The position numbers were made by a program, and so were the translations under genes. Below are positions 36,794 through 48,295 of a DNA stretch of 64,000 bases, piece after piece (position 1 is the first letter of the stretch; each line of letters opens with the position of its first letter). Below the pieces are notes generated by a model. The model did not search any database, had not been told where the DNA came from, and was given only the letters and a program-made list of their open reading frames with translations. The DNA is from Helicobacter sp. 11-8110. Lineage in GTDB: Bacteria > Campylobacterota > Campylobacteria > Campylobacterales > Helicobacteraceae. The stretch is taken from the NCBI RefSeq assembly GCF_003288905.1, contig NZ_NHYL01000001.1, positions 62,001 through 126,000 of the forward strand, given 5' to 3'.

Positions 36794-38326
36794 ATGACGG
36801 CATTATTAAGTGTAAGTGATAAAAAAGGTATTGTTGAGTTTGCAAAAGGGCTTGTGAGCTTGGGTTATGAGATTTTATCTACAGGTGGAACTTTGAAAAT
36901 CTTAAGAGAAAATGCGATTGAAGCACTAGAAGTGAGTGAATACACACAAAGCCCAGAAATGTTTGATGGGCGCGTTAAGACATTGCATCCCAAGATTCAT
37001 GGTGGAATATTGCATAGGCGCAATAATCAAGATGATAAACAAAAGGCTTTTGAATTTGGGATAAAAGACATTAGTTTGGTGTGTGTGAATCTTTATCCTT
37101 TTAAAGAAACGATTGAAAAAACAGAGGATTTTGGGGAAATTATAGAAAATATTGATATTGGTGGTCCATCAATGGTTAGGGCAGCAGCCAAGAATTTTGA
37201 ATCAGTATTGATTGTAACGGATTGCAATGATTATGAAAGGGTGCTTGAAAAGCTTAAAGACAAGCAAAATACTTTGGAGTTTCGTCAAGAGTTAATGATT
37301 AAAGCCTTTGAGCACACAGCAGCTTATGATTGTATGATTGCAAATTACATGAATAAACGTTTTAATCATGGCTTTGGCAAGAATCATTTTATTGCTGGGA
37401 GACTTGTAAGTCCTACAAGATATGGAGAGAATCCTCATCAAAAAGGGGCATATTATGAATTTGGCGATTTCTACTCTAAGCACTTTAGGGCACTTAAAGG
37501 TGAGATTAGTTTTAATAATCTAACAGACATTAATAGCGCAGTTAAAATTGCTTCAAGCTTTGAAGATAAGCCTTGTGTATGTATTGTCAAACACGGGAAT
37601 CCTTGTGGTTTTGCAATGAAAGAAAATGTTTTAGAATCATATGTTGCAGCTTTGAGGTGTGATAATATTTCTGCTTATGGCGGTGTTGTTGCAGTTAATG
37701 GCGAAGTGGATGTGGATTTGGCTAATGAAATTAATAAGATTTTTATTGAAGTGTTAGTGGCGCCAAGTATCACAGAGGAAGCTTTGAGTGTTTTTGAAAA
37801 TAAAAAAAAGATTAAAATCTTTGTTTGTGGTGGAGAGAAACTTTGTTTTCCAAAAGATGGGCAAGATTTTAAACATATTGAAGGGGGATTTGTTTTACAA
37901 GAAGCAGATAGTGTAGCGGCTAATGAAGTAGAAAATGCAAAATGCGTTAGTCAAAAACAAGCTACTAAAGAGCAAATGAAAGATTTGGAAATCGCCTATA
38001 AGGTGGCAAGCTTAGTAAAATCAAATTGCGTAGTATATGTTAAAGATTCTGCTATGGTAGCTGTTGGAATGGGAATGACAAGTCGCGTTGATGCTGCAAA
38101 GGCTGCCATTAGAAAAGCAGAAGAAATGGGAATTGATTTAAGGGGTTGTGTGTTAGCAAGTGAAGCGTTTTTTCCTTTTAAAGACAGCATAGAGGAAGCT
38201 TATAAAGTTGGTGTGAGTGCTGTGATTGAGCCAGGAGGAAGCATTCGCGATGAAGAGGTGATTGAATGTGCAAATCAAAAAGGTATGGCACTTTATTTTA
38301 GTGGATTTAGACATTTTTTACATTAA
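36794..38326 (+). CDS. purH: bifunctional AICAR transformylase / IMP cyclohydrolase
   Basis: Last two steps of purine synthesis. 510 residues. N-terminal MGS-like cyclohydrolase domain: [35 protein letters not shown] and [17 protein letters not shown]-terminal transformylase: [43 protein letters not shown] (catalytic KH) and the final [19 protein letters not shown]. Follows lptG by 16 bases. Its last 20 bases overlap the tail of the convergent radical SAM gene. Confidence 0.97.
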   Translation: MTALLSVSDKKGIVEFAKGLVSLGYEILSTGGTLKILRENAIEALEVSEYTQSPEMFDGRVKTLHPKIHGGILHRRNNQDDKQKAFEFGIKDISLVCVNLYPFKETIEKTEDFGEIIENIDIGGPSMVRAAAKNFESVLIVTDCNDYERVLEKLKDKQNTLEFRQELMIKAFEHTAAYDCMIANYMNKRFNHGFGKNHFIAGRLVSPTRYGENPHQKGAYYEFGDFYSKHFRALKGEISFNNLTDINSAVKIASSFEDKPCVCIVKHGNPCGFAMKENVLESYVAALRCDNISAYGGVVAVNGEVDVDLANEINKIFIEVLVAPSITEEALSVFENKKKIKIFVCGGEKLCFPKDGQDFKHIEGGFVLQEADSVAANEVENAKCVSQKQATKEQMKDLEIAYKVASLVKSNCVVYVKDSAMVAVGMGMTSRVDAAKAAIRKAEEMGIDLRGCVLASEAFFPFKDSIEEAYKVGVSAVIEPGGSIRDEEVIECANQKGMALYFSGFRHFLH

Positions 38327-39176
38327 GATTAGCAAGATAATCGGGGTAGTTGCAGTGCTGACAAAGCTCCTCGATTCTCATTCCATTTTTAAAACCTTCA
38401 ACTAGCTTTTTTAGGCGTGGATTTTCTAGAATCTTTAGCATTGAATCTTGAAAGAGATTGCCAAAATTAATCACTCCTTTAGTATCAAAACAACAAGGCA
38501 CTACATCACCATTGCACAAAATACCAAGTTGCTTACTACCACCATAGCAAAACCCATTTTGTGAGATTGTTTGAGATTCTAAGCTAACCCATTCAAAAAA
38601 AGGTTGCTCAAGTAGATGGATTTTGTAAGCTAAGCGCGTTTTTGGTGTTGTAATGGGAGTTTGAAAAAAATTATACAAAACTTGATAGATAGGGGAATTT
38701 TTAAGCGGTGGAGTAAAATCTTTTTTGAGATTCCAAAGCCTTAAATTAATAAATTTTTCACTTTTTATTGCTTGGTGCTTGAAGAGCAGAGCTAAGATAG
38801 AGCTAAGATAGGATTTAAGATTAATTTGTTTTTTTTGATAAAGAGAGCTTGTGAGTGAAATGTTAATTTGATGAACGCAAGAGTTTTGCAAAAGAAGATT
38901 GATTTTTTTGTTATTTAGGTAAAAACCGCTAGTTGTAATGTCAATTTTAAGTTGATAGGTTGTTGCGATTTTAAGATATGATTCAAGATTATCAAGTGTT
39001 AGTGGATCTCCCAAAATATGCAAAGCGCACAAATGTGTAAAAGGAGCAATTTCACTGCATATTTTTTCAAAATTTTTTAAATCCATAGAATCTTTGGCTT
39101 TGTTAGGTGTGCAAAAGGAGCAAGAAAGCCCACAAAAATTTGTGATTTCAATAAAAATTTTTTGAAAGGGCTTCAC
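38307..39176 (-). CDS. radical SAM/SPASM protein, substrate unknown
   Basis: 289 residues. The radical SAM cluster motif CGLSCSFC (CxxxCxxC) lies at about residues 14-21 in [33 protein letters not shown] is the GGEP-like SAM region. The C-terminal SPASM-type cysteines are in [25 protein letters not shown] and ELCQHCNYP, probably binding a second Fe-S cluster. Such proteins modify peptides, proteins or small molecules; nothing in the window names the substrate. Last gene of secA-permease-radical SAM, sharing one base with the permease. Its 3' end overlaps purH on the other strand. Confidence 0.85.
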   Translation of the reverse strand: MKPFQKIFIEITNFCGLSCSFCTPNKAKDSMDLKNFEKICSEIAPFTHLCALHILGDPLTLDNLESYLKIATTYQLKIDITTSGFYLNNKKINLLLQNSCVHQINISLTSSLYQKKQINLKSYLSSILALLFKHQAIKSEKFINLRLWNLKKDFTPPLKNSPIYQVLYNFFQTPITTPKTRLAYKIHLLEQPFFEWVSLESQTISQNGFCYGGSKQLGILCNGDVVPCCFDTKGVINFGNLFQDSMLKILENPRLKKLVEGFKNGMRIEELCQHCNYPDYLANLNVKNV

Positions 39177-40396
39177 TATTCGTTACGCAAAACTTCCAAA
39201 GGATTAATTTGAGTAGCTTTTTTGGCTGGATAATAAGAAGAAAAGAAAACAATCGCAAAAGAGCCACACAAAATTGAAAATAAATCAAGTAAGGAAAGTT
39301 CTAAGGGTAGTTTTGAACTCCCATAAACATCTGCAGGTAGTGAAATAATAGGGAAGCTTGAAAGCAAGTAAAGAATGATAAAAGCCAAAATACTACCACA
39401 GATAATGCCGCTAACACCTATGAAATTTCCCAAATAAAGAAAAGTTTTTTGGATTTCTTTAGAGCTTGTTCCCATAGTGAGCAATAGGGCAATTTCTCGC
39501 CTTCTATTCATAACAGTCATCAAAAGAGAGCTGATGATATTAAGAGAAGCCACTAGAATAATTAGCATTAAAACAATAAATAGTGCGCGTTTTTCTAGTG
39601 CTAAGGCTGCAAAAAAGTTTCCATTTTGTTCCCACCAGCCAACGATTTGCATTTGTGGATATGATTCTTGGAGAGAAATAATATCTTTTTGTGGATTGTT
39701 GGAGTGAATGTGAATGCCATCATAAGTATTTTGAGGGAGATTTTTGATAATTTGCATTGCTTCAAGGCTGGTATAAATATAGCCCTTATCATAAGCAATC
39801 AATCCTGATTGAAAGAAGCCATCTACCACAAAGCGCTTCATAGTGGGGCTTAGTTGGATTGCATTGGGAATAAAATCAGTAAAAATCAAAAGTAAATTTG
39901 ATTGATAATCAAGCCCATAAGAATCTTTAAGGCTTTTGCCAATAATCACACTAAAGATTTCTTTGGATTGATTTTGGTACTGTTGGGATTGGAGATAGGC
40001 TTCTTTAAAAATGGGATTAATTTTGCTTTCAAGATTAAAATCCACTCCAAAAACCATAGCACCTTCCATACGATTCCCTATTTTTGAAATTGCTTGAGTT
40101 TGGATAAAGGGGCTAAATTGTAGTTGCGGAAAATTGTTTTGCAAATCTTCTAAAGTTTTTTTGGTGATTTTTTCTGGACTACCTTGAATCATAGTGAGTG
40201 GATAATTCATAATAAAGAGTTTGCGCTCAAATTCTTTGTCAAATCCATTCATAAGTGCCATTGCAACAATTAAAACCATAACTCCAATACAAACCCCTAA
40301 AAATGCTAAAATAGCAGCAATAGAGATGAATGGCTGGTGTTTATTAAATCGTAAATAACGGAATAACAAAAAAGAAATGATTCCTTTTTGTGTCAT
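39176..40396 (-). CDS. ABC transporter permease, LolC/LolE family
   Basis: 406 residues with the LolC/E layout: an N-terminal helix after [39 protein letters not shown], a large periplasmic domain (residues about 50-265), and three C-terminal helices with [23 protein letters not shown] and the final [17 protein letters not shown]. Expected to release lipoproteins to the carrier LolA, encoded on the other strand at 44694. Counterpart of HP0787, which also lies next to secA in H. pylori. Overlaps secA by four bases. Confidence 0.88.
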   Translation of the reverse strand: MTQKGIISFLLFRYLRFNKHQPFISIAAILAFLGVCIGVMVLIVAMALMNGFDKEFERKLFIMNYPLTMIQGSPEKITKKTLEDLQNNFPQLQFSPFIQTQAISKIGNRMEGAMVFGVDFNLESKINPIFKEAYLQSQQYQNQSKEIFSVIIGKSLKDSYGLDYQSNLLLIFTDFIPNAIQLSPTMKRFVVDGFFQSGLIAYDKGYIYTSLEAMQIIKNLPQNTYDGIHIHSNNPQKDIISLQESYPQMQIVGWWEQNGNFFAALALEKRALFIVLMLIILVASLNIISSLLMTVMNRRREIALLLTMGTSSKEIQKTFLYLGNFIGVSGIICGSILAFIILYLLSSFPIISLPADVYGSSKLPLELSLLDLFSILCGSFAIVFFSSYYPAKKATQINPLEVLRNE

Positions 40397-42951
40397 TTGG
40401 CAAAAACTCCTTTTTTAGGACCACTCATTCCGCAACAATTTTTATATTTTTTACCACTGCCACAAGGGCAAGGCTCATTTCTAATGGGCTTCTTTTTAAA
40501 AATTGGGGGATTTTCGTGATTAGTTTTCAAGTTTTGATTGCTATTGTTAAGCTTTTGTAGAGCGTTTTTGGCTTCCTCTTCACTCTCTTGATTTGTTTTA
40601 AGCTGCACTTTATAAAGCATTTTAATAGTAGTGTATTTGATTTGACCTACTAATTCCAAAAAGAGATTGTAGCTTTCTTTTTTGTATTCTACTAAAGGAT
40701 CTTTTTGGTTATATCCACGCAATCCTATGCCAGTTTTGAGTGTGTCCATCACATATAAGTGATCTCGCCATAAATTATCTAAAGTTTGCAAATAAACAAG
40801 CTTTTCAATTTCGATTCGAGTTTGACTATCTAAAATTGACATTTTCTTATCATAAATTTGCTTCATTTTTTCATCAATTAAGGTTTCAAAGTTATTGTTT
40901 TTTTGATAGGAATCTTTTAATTCTTGGATGTCAAGTGTTACATTAAAGTCTTCCAAAGCCATAGCGCAAAGCGATTCTAAATTATCAGAATCATTAAACA
41001 CTTCAGCTTTTTCTAAAAGCATTGTAATAGCATCATGGCGATTTTCAATGATTTTATGTGAGACATCTTGTGTTGGGTTTAGCAATTCATTTCTTAAGCG
41101 ATAAATAGCTTTTCTTTGTTCATTTGCGACATCATCGTATTCCAACAAATGTTTTCTAGCTTCAAAATGCATACTTTCAACTTTCTTTTGGGCATTTTCT
41201 ACAGATCGCGTTACAAGCTTTGATTCAATATGCTCTCCATCATCAAGCCCTAATTTATCCATAATGTTTTTAATCTTGTCACTACCAAAAATACGTAACA
41301 AAGGATCTTCTAAACTCAAATAAAATTGACTAGTCCCAGGATCACCTTGTCTTCCGCTTCTACCGCGCAATTGATTGTCAATTCTGCGCGATTCGTGTCT
41401 CTCTGTCCCTATAATATAAAGTCCGCCAAGCTCCCTTACTTCATCATTGATTTTTATATCCACACCACGCCCTGCCATATTTGTGGCAATCGTTACAGCT
41501 CCCTTGTTTCCAGCATCTTTGATAATTTCGGCTTCTTGAGCGTGATTTTTAGCATTTAACACAGAATGTGGAATCCTTTTGGATTTAAGCAAATCGTGAA
41601 TCTTTTCGCTTTTTTCAATGGAAGCTGTTCCAACTAAAATTGGTTGCCCCTTTTTGTTTAATTCAATAATTTTTTCTACAAGCGCGTTAAATTTCTCCCT
41701 TTCGGTTTTGTAGATTAAATCATTCAAATCCTTTCTTTGAATAGGAAGGTTTGTTGGAATTGAGACAACTTCAAGATTGTAAATTTGTAAAAACTCACTC
41801 GCTTCAGTTTGTGCAGTTCCTGTCATACCAGCAAGTTTTTGATAAAGCCTAAAATAGTTTTGATAGGTAATATCTGCAAGTGTTTGGGATTCTTCTTTGA
41901 TTTTGACACCTTCTTTGGCTTCTAGGGCTTGATGTAATCCTTCGCTAAAACGTCTCCCTTCACTAAGTCTCCCTGTAAATTCATCTACTATAACAACTTC
42001 TCCATCGCGTAAGACATAATCTTTGTCTTTTTTGAAAAGTTTATTGGCTTTAAGGGCTTGATCTAGGTGATGAGCAAGAATCGCATTATCAACACTATAA
42101 AGATTATCAATTTCAAAAAGTTTTTCTGCGTGGTTGATTCCACTTTCTGTGAGTAGAATCACTTTGTTTTTTTCATCAATAGTATAATCTTCATTTTCTT
42201 TGAGCTTTAAGGCAACATTATTGGCAATTTCATAGTTTTTTAAGACGCGGTTTGCTGGTCCAGAGATGATAAGAGGTGTCCTTGCTTCATCAATAAGAAT
42301 TGAATCTACTTCATCAACGATAGCAAAATAATGCTCTTTTTGCACTTTTTGATTAAAGTCGTATTTCATATTGTCGCGCAAATAATCAAAACCAAATTCA
42401 TTATTTGTTCCATAAGTAATATCACAAGAATATTGAGCCAAGCGGTGCGAATCATCATAAATTCCACTTACAATTACTCCCACACTATATCCTAAAAATT
42501 CATAAAGTGGTCGCATTGTTTCTGCATCTCGTTGCGCAAGATAATCATTTACTGTTATGATATGCACACCCTTTCCTAGCATCGCATTAAGGCAAACAGG
42601 CAAAGTAGCAACTAATGTTTTTCCTTCCCCTGTTTTCATTTCTGTAATCTTACCTTCGTGTAAAACCATTCCACCAATAAGCTGAACATCAAAATGTCGC
42701 ATATTTAAAACCCTTTTGCTAACCTCACGCGTGATTGCAAAGGACTGATAAAGAATTTTGTTCAACTCTTCTTGTGGATTCTTGGAAGCTTGGACTTGAT
42801 TTTTGAGCTCTTGAAATGAATTTTTAAGCTCTTCATCACTTAAAGTAGCATATTTTGATTCAAGCTCATTGATTTTTTTAATTTGTCTTTTATAATGCCC
42901 AACTAACCGGTCATTTTTACTATTTAGAATCTTTTTAATTAGTGAAAACAT
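40393..42951 (-). CDS. secA: preprotein translocase ATPase SecA
   Basis: Motor of the Sec export pathway. 852 residues. Walker A is [19 protein letters not shown]-like motif is [22 protein letters not shown], and the second helicase half has [14 protein letters not shown] and [21 protein letters not shown]. The C-terminus carries the SEC-C zinc motif [15 protein letters not shown] that binds SecB or the ribosome. First gene of a three-gene minus-strand unit. Confidence 0.98.
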   Translation of the reverse strand: MFSLIKKILNSKNDRLVGHYKRQIKKINELESKYATLSDEELKNSFQELKNQVQASKNPQEELNKILYQSFAITREVSKRVLNMRHFDVQLIGGMVLHEGKITEMKTGEGKTLVATLPVCLNAMLGKGVHIITVNDYLAQRDAETMRPLYEFLGYSVGVIVSGIYDDSHRLAQYSCDITYGTNNEFGFDYLRDNMKYDFNQKVQKEHYFAIVDEVDSILIDEARTPLIISGPANRVLKNYEIANNVALKLKENEDYTIDEKNKVILLTESGINHAEKLFEIDNLYSVDNAILAHHLDQALKANKLFKKDKDYVLRDGEVVIVDEFTGRLSEGRRFSEGLHQALEAKEGVKIKEESQTLADITYQNYFRLYQKLAGMTGTAQTEASEFLQIYNLEVVSIPTNLPIQRKDLNDLIYKTEREKFNALVEKIIELNKKGQPILVGTASIEKSEKIHDLLKSKRIPHSVLNAKNHAQEAEIIKDAGNKGAVTIATNMAGRGVDIKINDEVRELGGLYIIGTERHESRRIDNQLRGRSGRQGDPGTSQFYLSLEDPLLRIFGSDKIKNIMDKLGLDDGEHIESKLVTRSVENAQKKVESMHFEARKHLLEYDDVANEQRKAIYRLRNELLNPTQDVSHKIIENRHDAITMLLEKAEVFNDSDNLESLCAMALEDFNVTLDIQELKDSYQKNNNFETLIDEKMKQIYDKKMSILDSQTRIEIEKLVYLQTLDNLWRDHLYVMDTLKTGIGLRGYNQKDPLVEYKKESYNLFLELVGQIKYTTIKMLYKVQLKTNQESEEEAKNALQKLNNSNQNLKTNHENPPIFKKKPIRNEPCPCGSGKKYKNCCGMSGPKKGVFAK

Positions 42952-43077
42952 TTACTCCAACCTTAGCTTCAATTTTTGTCTAAAGCTTTATAAAATAAAA
43001 AATAATTTCAAAAATTTTAGCATAAATGGAATTTTACTTAGATAAAATGCGAAAAATATTTTAGGTAAAGGAAAAAA

Positions 43078-44097
43078 ATGATTTTTATTGATGCGTGTTT
43101 TGGTAGAGAAACCCCTTACACACCTGTTTGGTTTATGCGACAAGCAGGGAGATATTTAAGTGAGTATAGAGAAACAAGAAAGCAAGCGGGCGATTTTTTA
43201 TCCCTTTGCAAGAATCCTAAACTAGCTTCAGAAGTTACCTTACAACCCATAGAGATTTTAGGAGTTGATGCGGCAATTCTTTTTAGTGATATTTTAGTGG
43301 TGCCAATGGAAATGGGAATGGAGCTTGGATTTTTTGCTGGAGAAGGTCCGAAGTTTGCACAAACTATTCAAAGCGATAAAGATTTAAAAGGGCTTAGTCA
43401 AGATTCGCATTTATCGCTAAATTATGTCTATGACACGATTTCAATGACGCGTCAAAAACTTGCTAAAGACAAAGCATTAATTGGATTTTGTGGAGCACCT
43501 TGGACTTTGGCAACTTATATGATAGAAGGGCAGGGAAGCAAGACTTATAATGAAACCAAAAAATTACTTTATTCTAATCCGCAATTTTTGCATAATTTAC
43601 TAGAGTTAATTACACACAATCTCAAAAATTATCTTGAATCGCAGATTAAAGCAGGAGTGAATGCGGTAATGATTTTTGATTCTTGGGCAGCGGCTTTAGA
43701 GGAATCAATGTATTTGGAGTTTGGATTTGAATATTGTAAAAAAATCGCTTCTTTTATCAAGCAAAAATACCCAGAAATACCAGTTATTTTATTTCCTAAA
43801 GGAATTTCGGGCTATTTAGATAAAATTGATGGAGAATTTGATGTTTTTGGAGTGGATTGGAGCACTCCACTAAGAATTGCTAAAGAGAAATTGGGAGATA
43901 AATATGTTTTGCAGGGTAATTTAGAGCCTTGTAGAATATATGATGAAAAATCAATGCTTGAGGGCGCTAAGGAAATCTTAAATTTAATGCAAGGCAAAAG
44001 GCATATTTTTAATTTGGGGCATGGAATGCTGCCAGATTTACCACGAGAAAATGCCATTAAATTAGTCGATTTTATTCATCAATATCATTTTAAATAA
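43078..44097 (+). CDS. hemE: uroporphyrinogen decarboxylase
   Basis: Haem pathway: removes four carboxyls from uroporphyrinogen III. 339 residues. N-terminal signature [21 protein letters not shown] (two substrate-binding arginines), [16 protein letters not shown] with the catalytic Asp, [20 protein letters not shown] and the C-terminal [27 protein letters not shown] -10 box lies at 43043, ahead of AAAGGAAAAAA. Confidence 0.97.
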   Translation: MIFIDACFGRETPYTPVWFMRQAGRYLSEYRETRKQAGDFLSLCKNPKLASEVTLQPIEILGVDAAILFSDILVVPMEMGMELGFFAGEGPKFAQTIQSDKDLKGLSQDSHLSLNYVYDTISMTRQKLAKDKALIGFCGAPWTLATYMIEGQGSKTYNETKKLLYSNPQFLHNLLELITHNLKNYLESQIKAGVNAVMIFDSWAAALEESMYLEFGFEYCKKIASFIKQKYPEIPVILFPKGISGYLDKIDGEFDVFGVDWSTPLRIAKEKLGDKYVLQGNLEPCRIYDEKSMLEGAKEILNLMQGKRHIFNLGHGMLPDLPRENAIKLVDFIHQYHFK

Positions 44098-44138
44098 AAA
44101 CAATCCAATTGTAGAGGCTTCTTTAAGTGGATTGTCGC

Positions 44139-44144
44139 TATAAT
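44139..44144 (+). promoter_or_regulatory. -10 box of the YqhA-lolA pair
   Basis: Exact TATAAT, 33 bases before the TTG start of the YqhA-family gene, in an 80-base gap after hemE. Confidence 0.5.
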
Positions 44145-44176
44145 AAAATAATTTTAATTTGTAAAGGAATAGTATT

Positions 44177-44692
44177 TTGGAAGCATTGCGTATCATTTTT
44201 GAAAAGTTAATGTGGAATGCCCGTTTATTTATTATCTTTGCTGTCGTTCTATCTTTAATTGGAGCTATTTTACTTTTTGTTGTGGCAAGTGTGGATATTA
44301 TCAAAGCAGCTAAAAATACTTTTTTGTATTATATGCATCTTTTGCCTGCAGGATCAGATATTCATACTATTTTGCTCAATACCATTATTATGGCAATTGA
44401 TTTGTATTTAATTGCAGTAGTATTGTTAATTTTTGCCTTTGGATTATATGAGCTTTTTATTTGTAAAATTCAAATCAAAGATGAAAGTAGCTCTAAGGTC
44501 TTAGAGATTCATACGCTTGATCAACTTAAAGATAAATTAGCTAAAGTGATTGTAATGGCACTAATTGTAGCCTTTTTCTCTAAAGTTCTTAATATGGGAA
44601 TGAAAAATACACAAGATATGTTATATTTTGCTATCTCTATTTTAGCTTTATCAATTGGTTTGTATTTTTTGCATAAAGATTCAAAGCATTAA
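44177..44692 (+). CDS. YqhA / UPF0114 family membrane protein
   Basis: 171 residues with four hydrophobic helices, e.g. RLFIIFAVVLSLIGAILLFVVA and IDLYLIAVVLLIFAFGLYELFI. The conserved family stretch is ELFICKIQIKDES with the following LDQLKDKLAKVIVMALIVAFF. Molecular function of the family is unknown. Start is a TTG with AAAGGA nine bases upstream. One base separates it from lolA, so the two are probably co-translated. Confidence 0.85.
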   Translation: MEALRIIFEKLMWNARLFIIFAVVLSLIGAILLFVVASVDIIKAAKNTFLYYMHLLPAGSDIHTILLNTIIMAIDLYLIAVVLLIFAFGLYELFICKIQIKDESSSKVLEIHTLDQLKDKLAKVIVMALIVAFFSKVLNMGMKNTQDMLYFAISILALSIGLYFLHKDSKH

Positions 44693-44693
44693 A

Positions 44694-45215
44694 ATGTTGT
44701 TAAGATTTTTATTGATATTTTTTCTTTACTTAAGCTCTCTAAATGCACAAGAAATTAAGGCATTACAATCTATGCAAGCCTATTTTACTCAAAGGCTTTT
44801 CACTCAAGACAACACCCTTCTTTATAAAGGAGAGTTCTTTGCTCTTGCGCCACATTTTGTGCTTTGGAAATATAAAAGCCCCATCCCCAAAGAGATTTAT
44901 ATTAATAAAGATTCAATGATTATCTATGAGCCAAAGCTAGAACAAGCTATTTATAGCACCTTAAAAGAGAATCTGGATATTTTAACCCTGATTAAAAAAG
45001 CTAAATTTATTAAAGAAAATCACTACATAGCAGAACTTTTGGGACAAAAATATTATTTATTCTTTGAGGAAGGCATTTTAAAGCAAATTTCTTTTGTGGA
45101 TGCAGTGGGGAATTCTGTTGAGATTCTTTTTGAAAATATACAAACTAATCATTCAATTAATCCAGAAATTTTTAAATTCAAGCCAACAAGCAATCTTGAT
45201 ATTCTTTATAATTAA
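44694..45215 (+). CDS. lolA: outer-membrane lipoprotein carrier protein LolA
   Basis: Periplasmic chaperone that carries lipoproteins to the outer membrane. 173 residues with a signal peptide (MLLRFLLIFFLYLSSLNAQE, cut after LNA). The concave beta-sheet pattern of LolA is visible in QAYFTQRLFTQDNTLLYKGEFFALAPHFVLWKYKSPIPKEI and YEPKLEQAIYST. The frame is open upstream, but the ATG at 44694 gives the clean signal peptide. Weakly conserved, as usual in epsilonproteobacteria; H. pylori has the counterpart HP0785 near secA. Confidence 0.88.
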   Translation: MLLRFLLIFFLYLSSLNAQEIKALQSMQAYFTQRLFTQDNTLLYKGEFFALAPHFVLWKYKSPIPKEIYINKDSMIIYEPKLEQAIYSTLKENLDILTLIKKAKFIKENHYIAELLGQKYYLFFEEGILKQISFVDAVGNSVEILFENIQTNHSINPEIFKFKPTSNLDILYN

Positions 45216-45281
45216 CTTTTTAGTAGAAATGTGTAAAAAAATAGCAATAGCCTTTTTTTTCTCCCAAAAATTAATTTTTTT

Positions 45282-45310
45282 TTGACTTTTATCAAAAAGT
45301 GCATTACAAT
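45282..45310 (+). promoter_or_regulatory. sigma70 promoter of gltA
   Basis: TTGACT, exactly 17 bases, TACAAT. This is the only promoter in the window with both a good -35 and -10, suggesting strong expression. The start of transcription would be near 45317, followed by AAGGAG five bases before the ATG. Confidence 0.75.
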
Positions 45311-45345
45311 ACTTAGTGACCAAGAAAATGATTTAAGGAGTGAAT

Positions 45346-46629
45346 ATGGCAACAATAACGCTAATCAATAACGAAACTGGTGAAAAATTTGATTTTGATT
45401 TAATAGAATGCACAAGAGGACCCAAAGCGGTTGATTTTAGTAAATTATTTGAAAGAACTAATATTTTTTCTTATGATCCAGGATATGGTTCTACCGCAGG
45501 TTGTGAATCAACTATTAGCTATGTTGATGGCAAAAATGGTAAATTGCTTTATAAGGGCATACCTATTGAAGATATTGTAAAAAAATATAAATTTACTGAT
45601 GTTGCAAAGCTACTTATTACAGGTGAAGCCCCTAAAGATGAAAAGGAATCAAAAGAATTTGATTTGGAATTGCGACATCGATCATTTTTGCACGAAGGGT
45701 TGATTAATATTTTTAGTGCCTTTCCTGATAATGCTCATCCAATGGCAAATTTAAGTTCTGCAGTGGCAGCATTATCTACTTTTCATTTTGATCATAGGGA
45801 TATGGATGATGAGGGAGACTATCAAACAATGGCGCGCAGAATCATTGCAAAAATTACTACTTTAGTAGCCTTTTCTTATCGTAATTCTATCGGAGCACCT
45901 TTGATTTATCCAGATATTGAGCGGGGTTATGTGGAGAATTTCTTATATATGTTGCGCGCTTATCCGGGTGGAAAGCTCAAACATACCTTAAATGGTAGTG
46001 AAGAGATTTCTGATCTAGAAGTTGAAGCGCTTGATAAAATCTTTATACTTCATGCTGATCATGGTCAAAACGCTTCAACAACAACCGTTCGTAATGTTGC
46101 CTCTACAGGTGTGCATCCTTATGCAGCGATTTCTGCTGGAATTAATGCACTTTGGGGACCTGCTCATGGTGGTGCAAATGAAAAGGTTTTGGTGCAACTT
46201 GAAGAAATCGGAGATGTAAAAAATGTAGATAAGTTTATCGCACGCGTTAAAGACAAAAGTGATCCATTTAGGTTAATGGGCTTTGGACATCGTGTTTATA
46301 AAAGCTATGATCCACGCGCAAAAGCAATCAAAGCACTCAAAGATGAGCTTAATCAAAAGGGTATTAAAATGGACGCAAGATTGAGTGAGATTGCCGAAAA
46401 ACTAGAAGAAGTGGCTTTGAATGATGATTATTTCAAAGAAAGAAATTTATATCCAAATGTAGATTTTTATAGTGGAATTATTTTAACAGCACTTAAGATT
46501 CCAGTCGCATTATTTACGCCAATTTTTGTTATAGGAAGAATGCCAGGTTGGTGCGCACAAGTAATGGAACACATCAAAAATCCACACGCAAGAATCACAC
46601 GACCAAGACAGGTTTATTTGGGAAAATAA
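45346..46629 (+). CDS. gltA: citrate synthase
   Basis: Condenses acetyl-CoA and oxaloacetate; the entry to the citric acid cycle. 427 residues, hexameric type II-like. Blocks include [55 protein letters not shown] (catalytic His), [12 protein letters not shown] (second His) and [17 protein letters not shown] (Asp region absent from shorter forms, Arg for substrate). The ATG at 45346 is chosen because AAGGAG lies five bases upstream; the GTG at 45340 falls in that site. Confidence 0.97.
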   Translation: MATITLINNETGEKFDFDLIECTRGPKAVDFSKLFERTNIFSYDPGYGSTAGCESTISYVDGKNGKLLYKGIPIEDIVKKYKFTDVAKLLITGEAPKDEKESKEFDLELRHRSFLHEGLINIFSAFPDNAHPMANLSSAVAALSTFHFDHRDMDDEGDYQTMARRIIAKITTLVAFSYRNSIGAPLIYPDIERGYVENFLYMLRAYPGGKLKHTLNGSEEISDLEVEALDKIFILHADHGQNASTTTVRNVASTGVHPYAAISAGINALWGPAHGGANEKVLVQLEEIGDVKNVDKFIARVKDKSDPFRLMGFGHRVYKSYDPRAKAIKALKDELNQKGIKMDARLSEIAEKLEEVALNDDYFKERNLYPNVDFYSGIILTALKIPVALFTPIFVIGRMPGWCAQVMEHIKNPHARITRPRQVYLGK

Positions 46630-46639
46630 TTTAAAAATA

Positions 46640-46665
46640 CCCTTAGGGTAAGGGCAATTTTATTT
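46640..46665 (+). terminator. gltA terminator
   Basis: CCCTTA (46640-46645) and TAAGGG (46649-46654) form a 6-bp stem with loop GGG, followed by a T-rich stretch AATTTTATTTT. Ten bases after the gltA stop. Confidence 0.55.
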
Positions 46666-46671
46666 TGGGTT

Positions 46672-46680
46672 TGCTAAGAT
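46672..46680 (+). promoter_or_regulatory. extended -10 promoter of the DAHP synthase gene
   Basis: TGCTAAGAT: TG, one base, then TAAGAT (two-letter departure from TATAAT). It ends 31 bases before the ATG at 46711. Confidence 0.45.
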
Positions 46681-46710
46681 ACGAAAATATTTTAAAACTA
46701 GGGAATATCA

Positions 46711-48063
46711 ATGTCTAATAAAGAGTGGAACCCACAAAGTTGGAGACAAAAGATAGCGCTCCAACAGCCTATTTACAATGATTTAGAATTTTTAAAAAGC
46801 GTTGAAGAGCAATTAAGCAAATATCCTCCATTGGTTTTTGCTGGGGAAGCACAACGCTTAAAAAGTCATCTAGCTAAGGTTTCAAGAGGTGAGTCTTTTT
46901 TGCTACAAGGAGGGGATTGCGCAGAAAGCTTTTCCGACTTTAACGCTATAAGAATCAGAGATTTGTTTAAAGTGATTCTGCAAATGGCAGTAGTTTTGAC
47001 TTATGCAGGGGCTTGCCCCATTGTTAAGGTGGGGCGTTTAGCAGGACAATTTGCCAAACCAAGATCAAGTGATACAGAAACAATTAATGGAATCACTTTG
47101 CCAAGCTATCGTGGTGATATTATTAATGATATTCAATTTACAAAAGAAGCAAGGGAAGCTGATCCAATCCGAATCTTGCAAGCTTACAATCAATCTGCTG
47201 CAACTTTAAATCTCATTCGTGCTTTCGCACAAGGCGGATTGGCAGATTTAAACCAAGTGCAAAAATGGAATTTGGATTTTGTTCGTGGAGCTTCAAGTGA
47301 GCGCTATAAGGAAATGGCAGATAAAATCACTCAAGCATTAGCTTTTATGGAAGCGTGTGGACTTAATTCAAGTAATACCCCAATTCTTCATGAAACTGAA
47401 TTTTTTACTTCTCACGAGGCATTGTTGTTAAATTACGAAGAAGCTTTGACGCGTAGAGATCATTTAAGTGGTAAATGGTATGATTGTTCGGCACATATGC
47501 TTTGGATTGGAGAGAGAACACGCAATCTAGATGGTGCACATTTGGAATTTTTAAAAGGTGTAGAAAATCCCATTGGAGTAAAAATTGGACCTAATGCTAC
47601 AAAAGAGGACATTTTAGGAATCTGTGAGATTTTAAACCCAAAAAATGAAGCCGGAAGATTGAATTTTATCATCAGAATGGGAGCTAATACCATCAAAGAT
47701 AAACTTCCAAAACTACTTCAATCTGTTAAGGGCGAGGGTAGGGAGATTGTATGGAGCATTGATCCGATGCATGGAAATACAATCAAGGCTAGCAGTGGTT
47801 ATAAAACGCGCACTTTTGATAGCATTTTAGAAGAAGTTAAAAGCTTTTTTGAGATTCATAAAAGTATGGGAACTTATGCAGGTGGAGTGCATTTAGAGAT
47901 GACAGGTGAAGATGTTACAGAATGTATAGGTGGTATGCAAGCTATTACTGAAGAAAATTTAGGATGTAATTATAACACACAATGCGATCCGCGTCTAAAT
48001 GCTAGTCAAGCTATAGAATTGTCATTTTTGATTGCCGATGTTTTAAAGAATCGCAAAATTTAA
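46711..48063 (+). CDS. 3-deoxy-7-phosphoheptulonate synthase, class II
   Basis: First step of the shikimate pathway. 450 residues of the class II (plant/AroH-II) type, unlike the E. coli enzymes. Visible parts: [15 protein letters not shown] at the N-terminus, [17 protein letters not shown] (conserved Cys), [73 protein letters not shown] and [15 protein letters not shown]. Matches HP0134. Single gene with its own promoter. Confidence 0.95.
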   Translation: MSNKEWNPQSWRQKIALQQPIYNDLEFLKSVEEQLSKYPPLVFAGEAQRLKSHLAKVSRGESFLLQGGDCAESFSDFNAIRIRDLFKVILQMAVVLTYAGACPIVKVGRLAGQFAKPRSSDTETINGITLPSYRGDIINDIQFTKEAREADPIRILQAYNQSAATLNLIRAFAQGGLADLNQVQKWNLDFVRGASSERYKEMADKITQALAFMEACGLNSSNTPILHETEFFTSHEALLLNYEEALTRRDHLSGKWYDCSAHMLWIGERTRNLDGAHLEFLKGVENPIGVKIGPNATKEDILGICEILNPKNEAGRLNFIIRMGANTIKDKLPKLLQSVKGEGREIVWSIDPMHGNTIKASSGYKTRTFDSILEEVKSFFEIHKSMGTYAGGVHLEMTGEDVTECIGGMQAITEENLGCNYNTQCDPRLNASQAIELSFLIADVLKNRKI

Positions 48064-48244
48064 GAAGCGATGCTAATCAATAAAATGAGTAGATTGGAAA
48101 TTTTGTTGATTGGCAAAAGCACTTGGATTTGTGTGAGTTAGTAAAAGTTTTTGCCATATTGGTTTGTTATCTTGGGAAAATAAGATTGGTAAAATATTTT
48201 TATTAAATTTTTATAAAAGTTTTTTTAAAAATAGCTAAATATTA

Positions 48245-48253
48245 TGTTATAAT
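48245..48253 (+). promoter_or_regulatory. extended -10 promoter of the HsrA/CosR-type regulator
   Basis: TGTTATAAT, an exact extended -10, 43 bases before the regulator ATG. The 180 bases upstream (48064-48244) are noncoding and A/T-rich; HsrA and CosR are known to bind their own promoters, but I cannot define a site here. Confidence 0.65.
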
Positions 48254-48295
48254 TTTGGCAAACTTTAAAAATCTATTGAGAGATAAGGATATTAA

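Noticed and set aside
44101-44134. CAATCCA/TGGATTG inverted pair after hemE
   Set aside because: Seven-bp stem with a 20-base loop and no T run; too weak to call a terminator.
48064-48295. 232-base gap before the HsrA/CosR-type gene searched for small RNA or clear binding repeats
   Set aside because: Only the extended -10 box is clear; A/T tracts resemble many sites and no repeat stands out.
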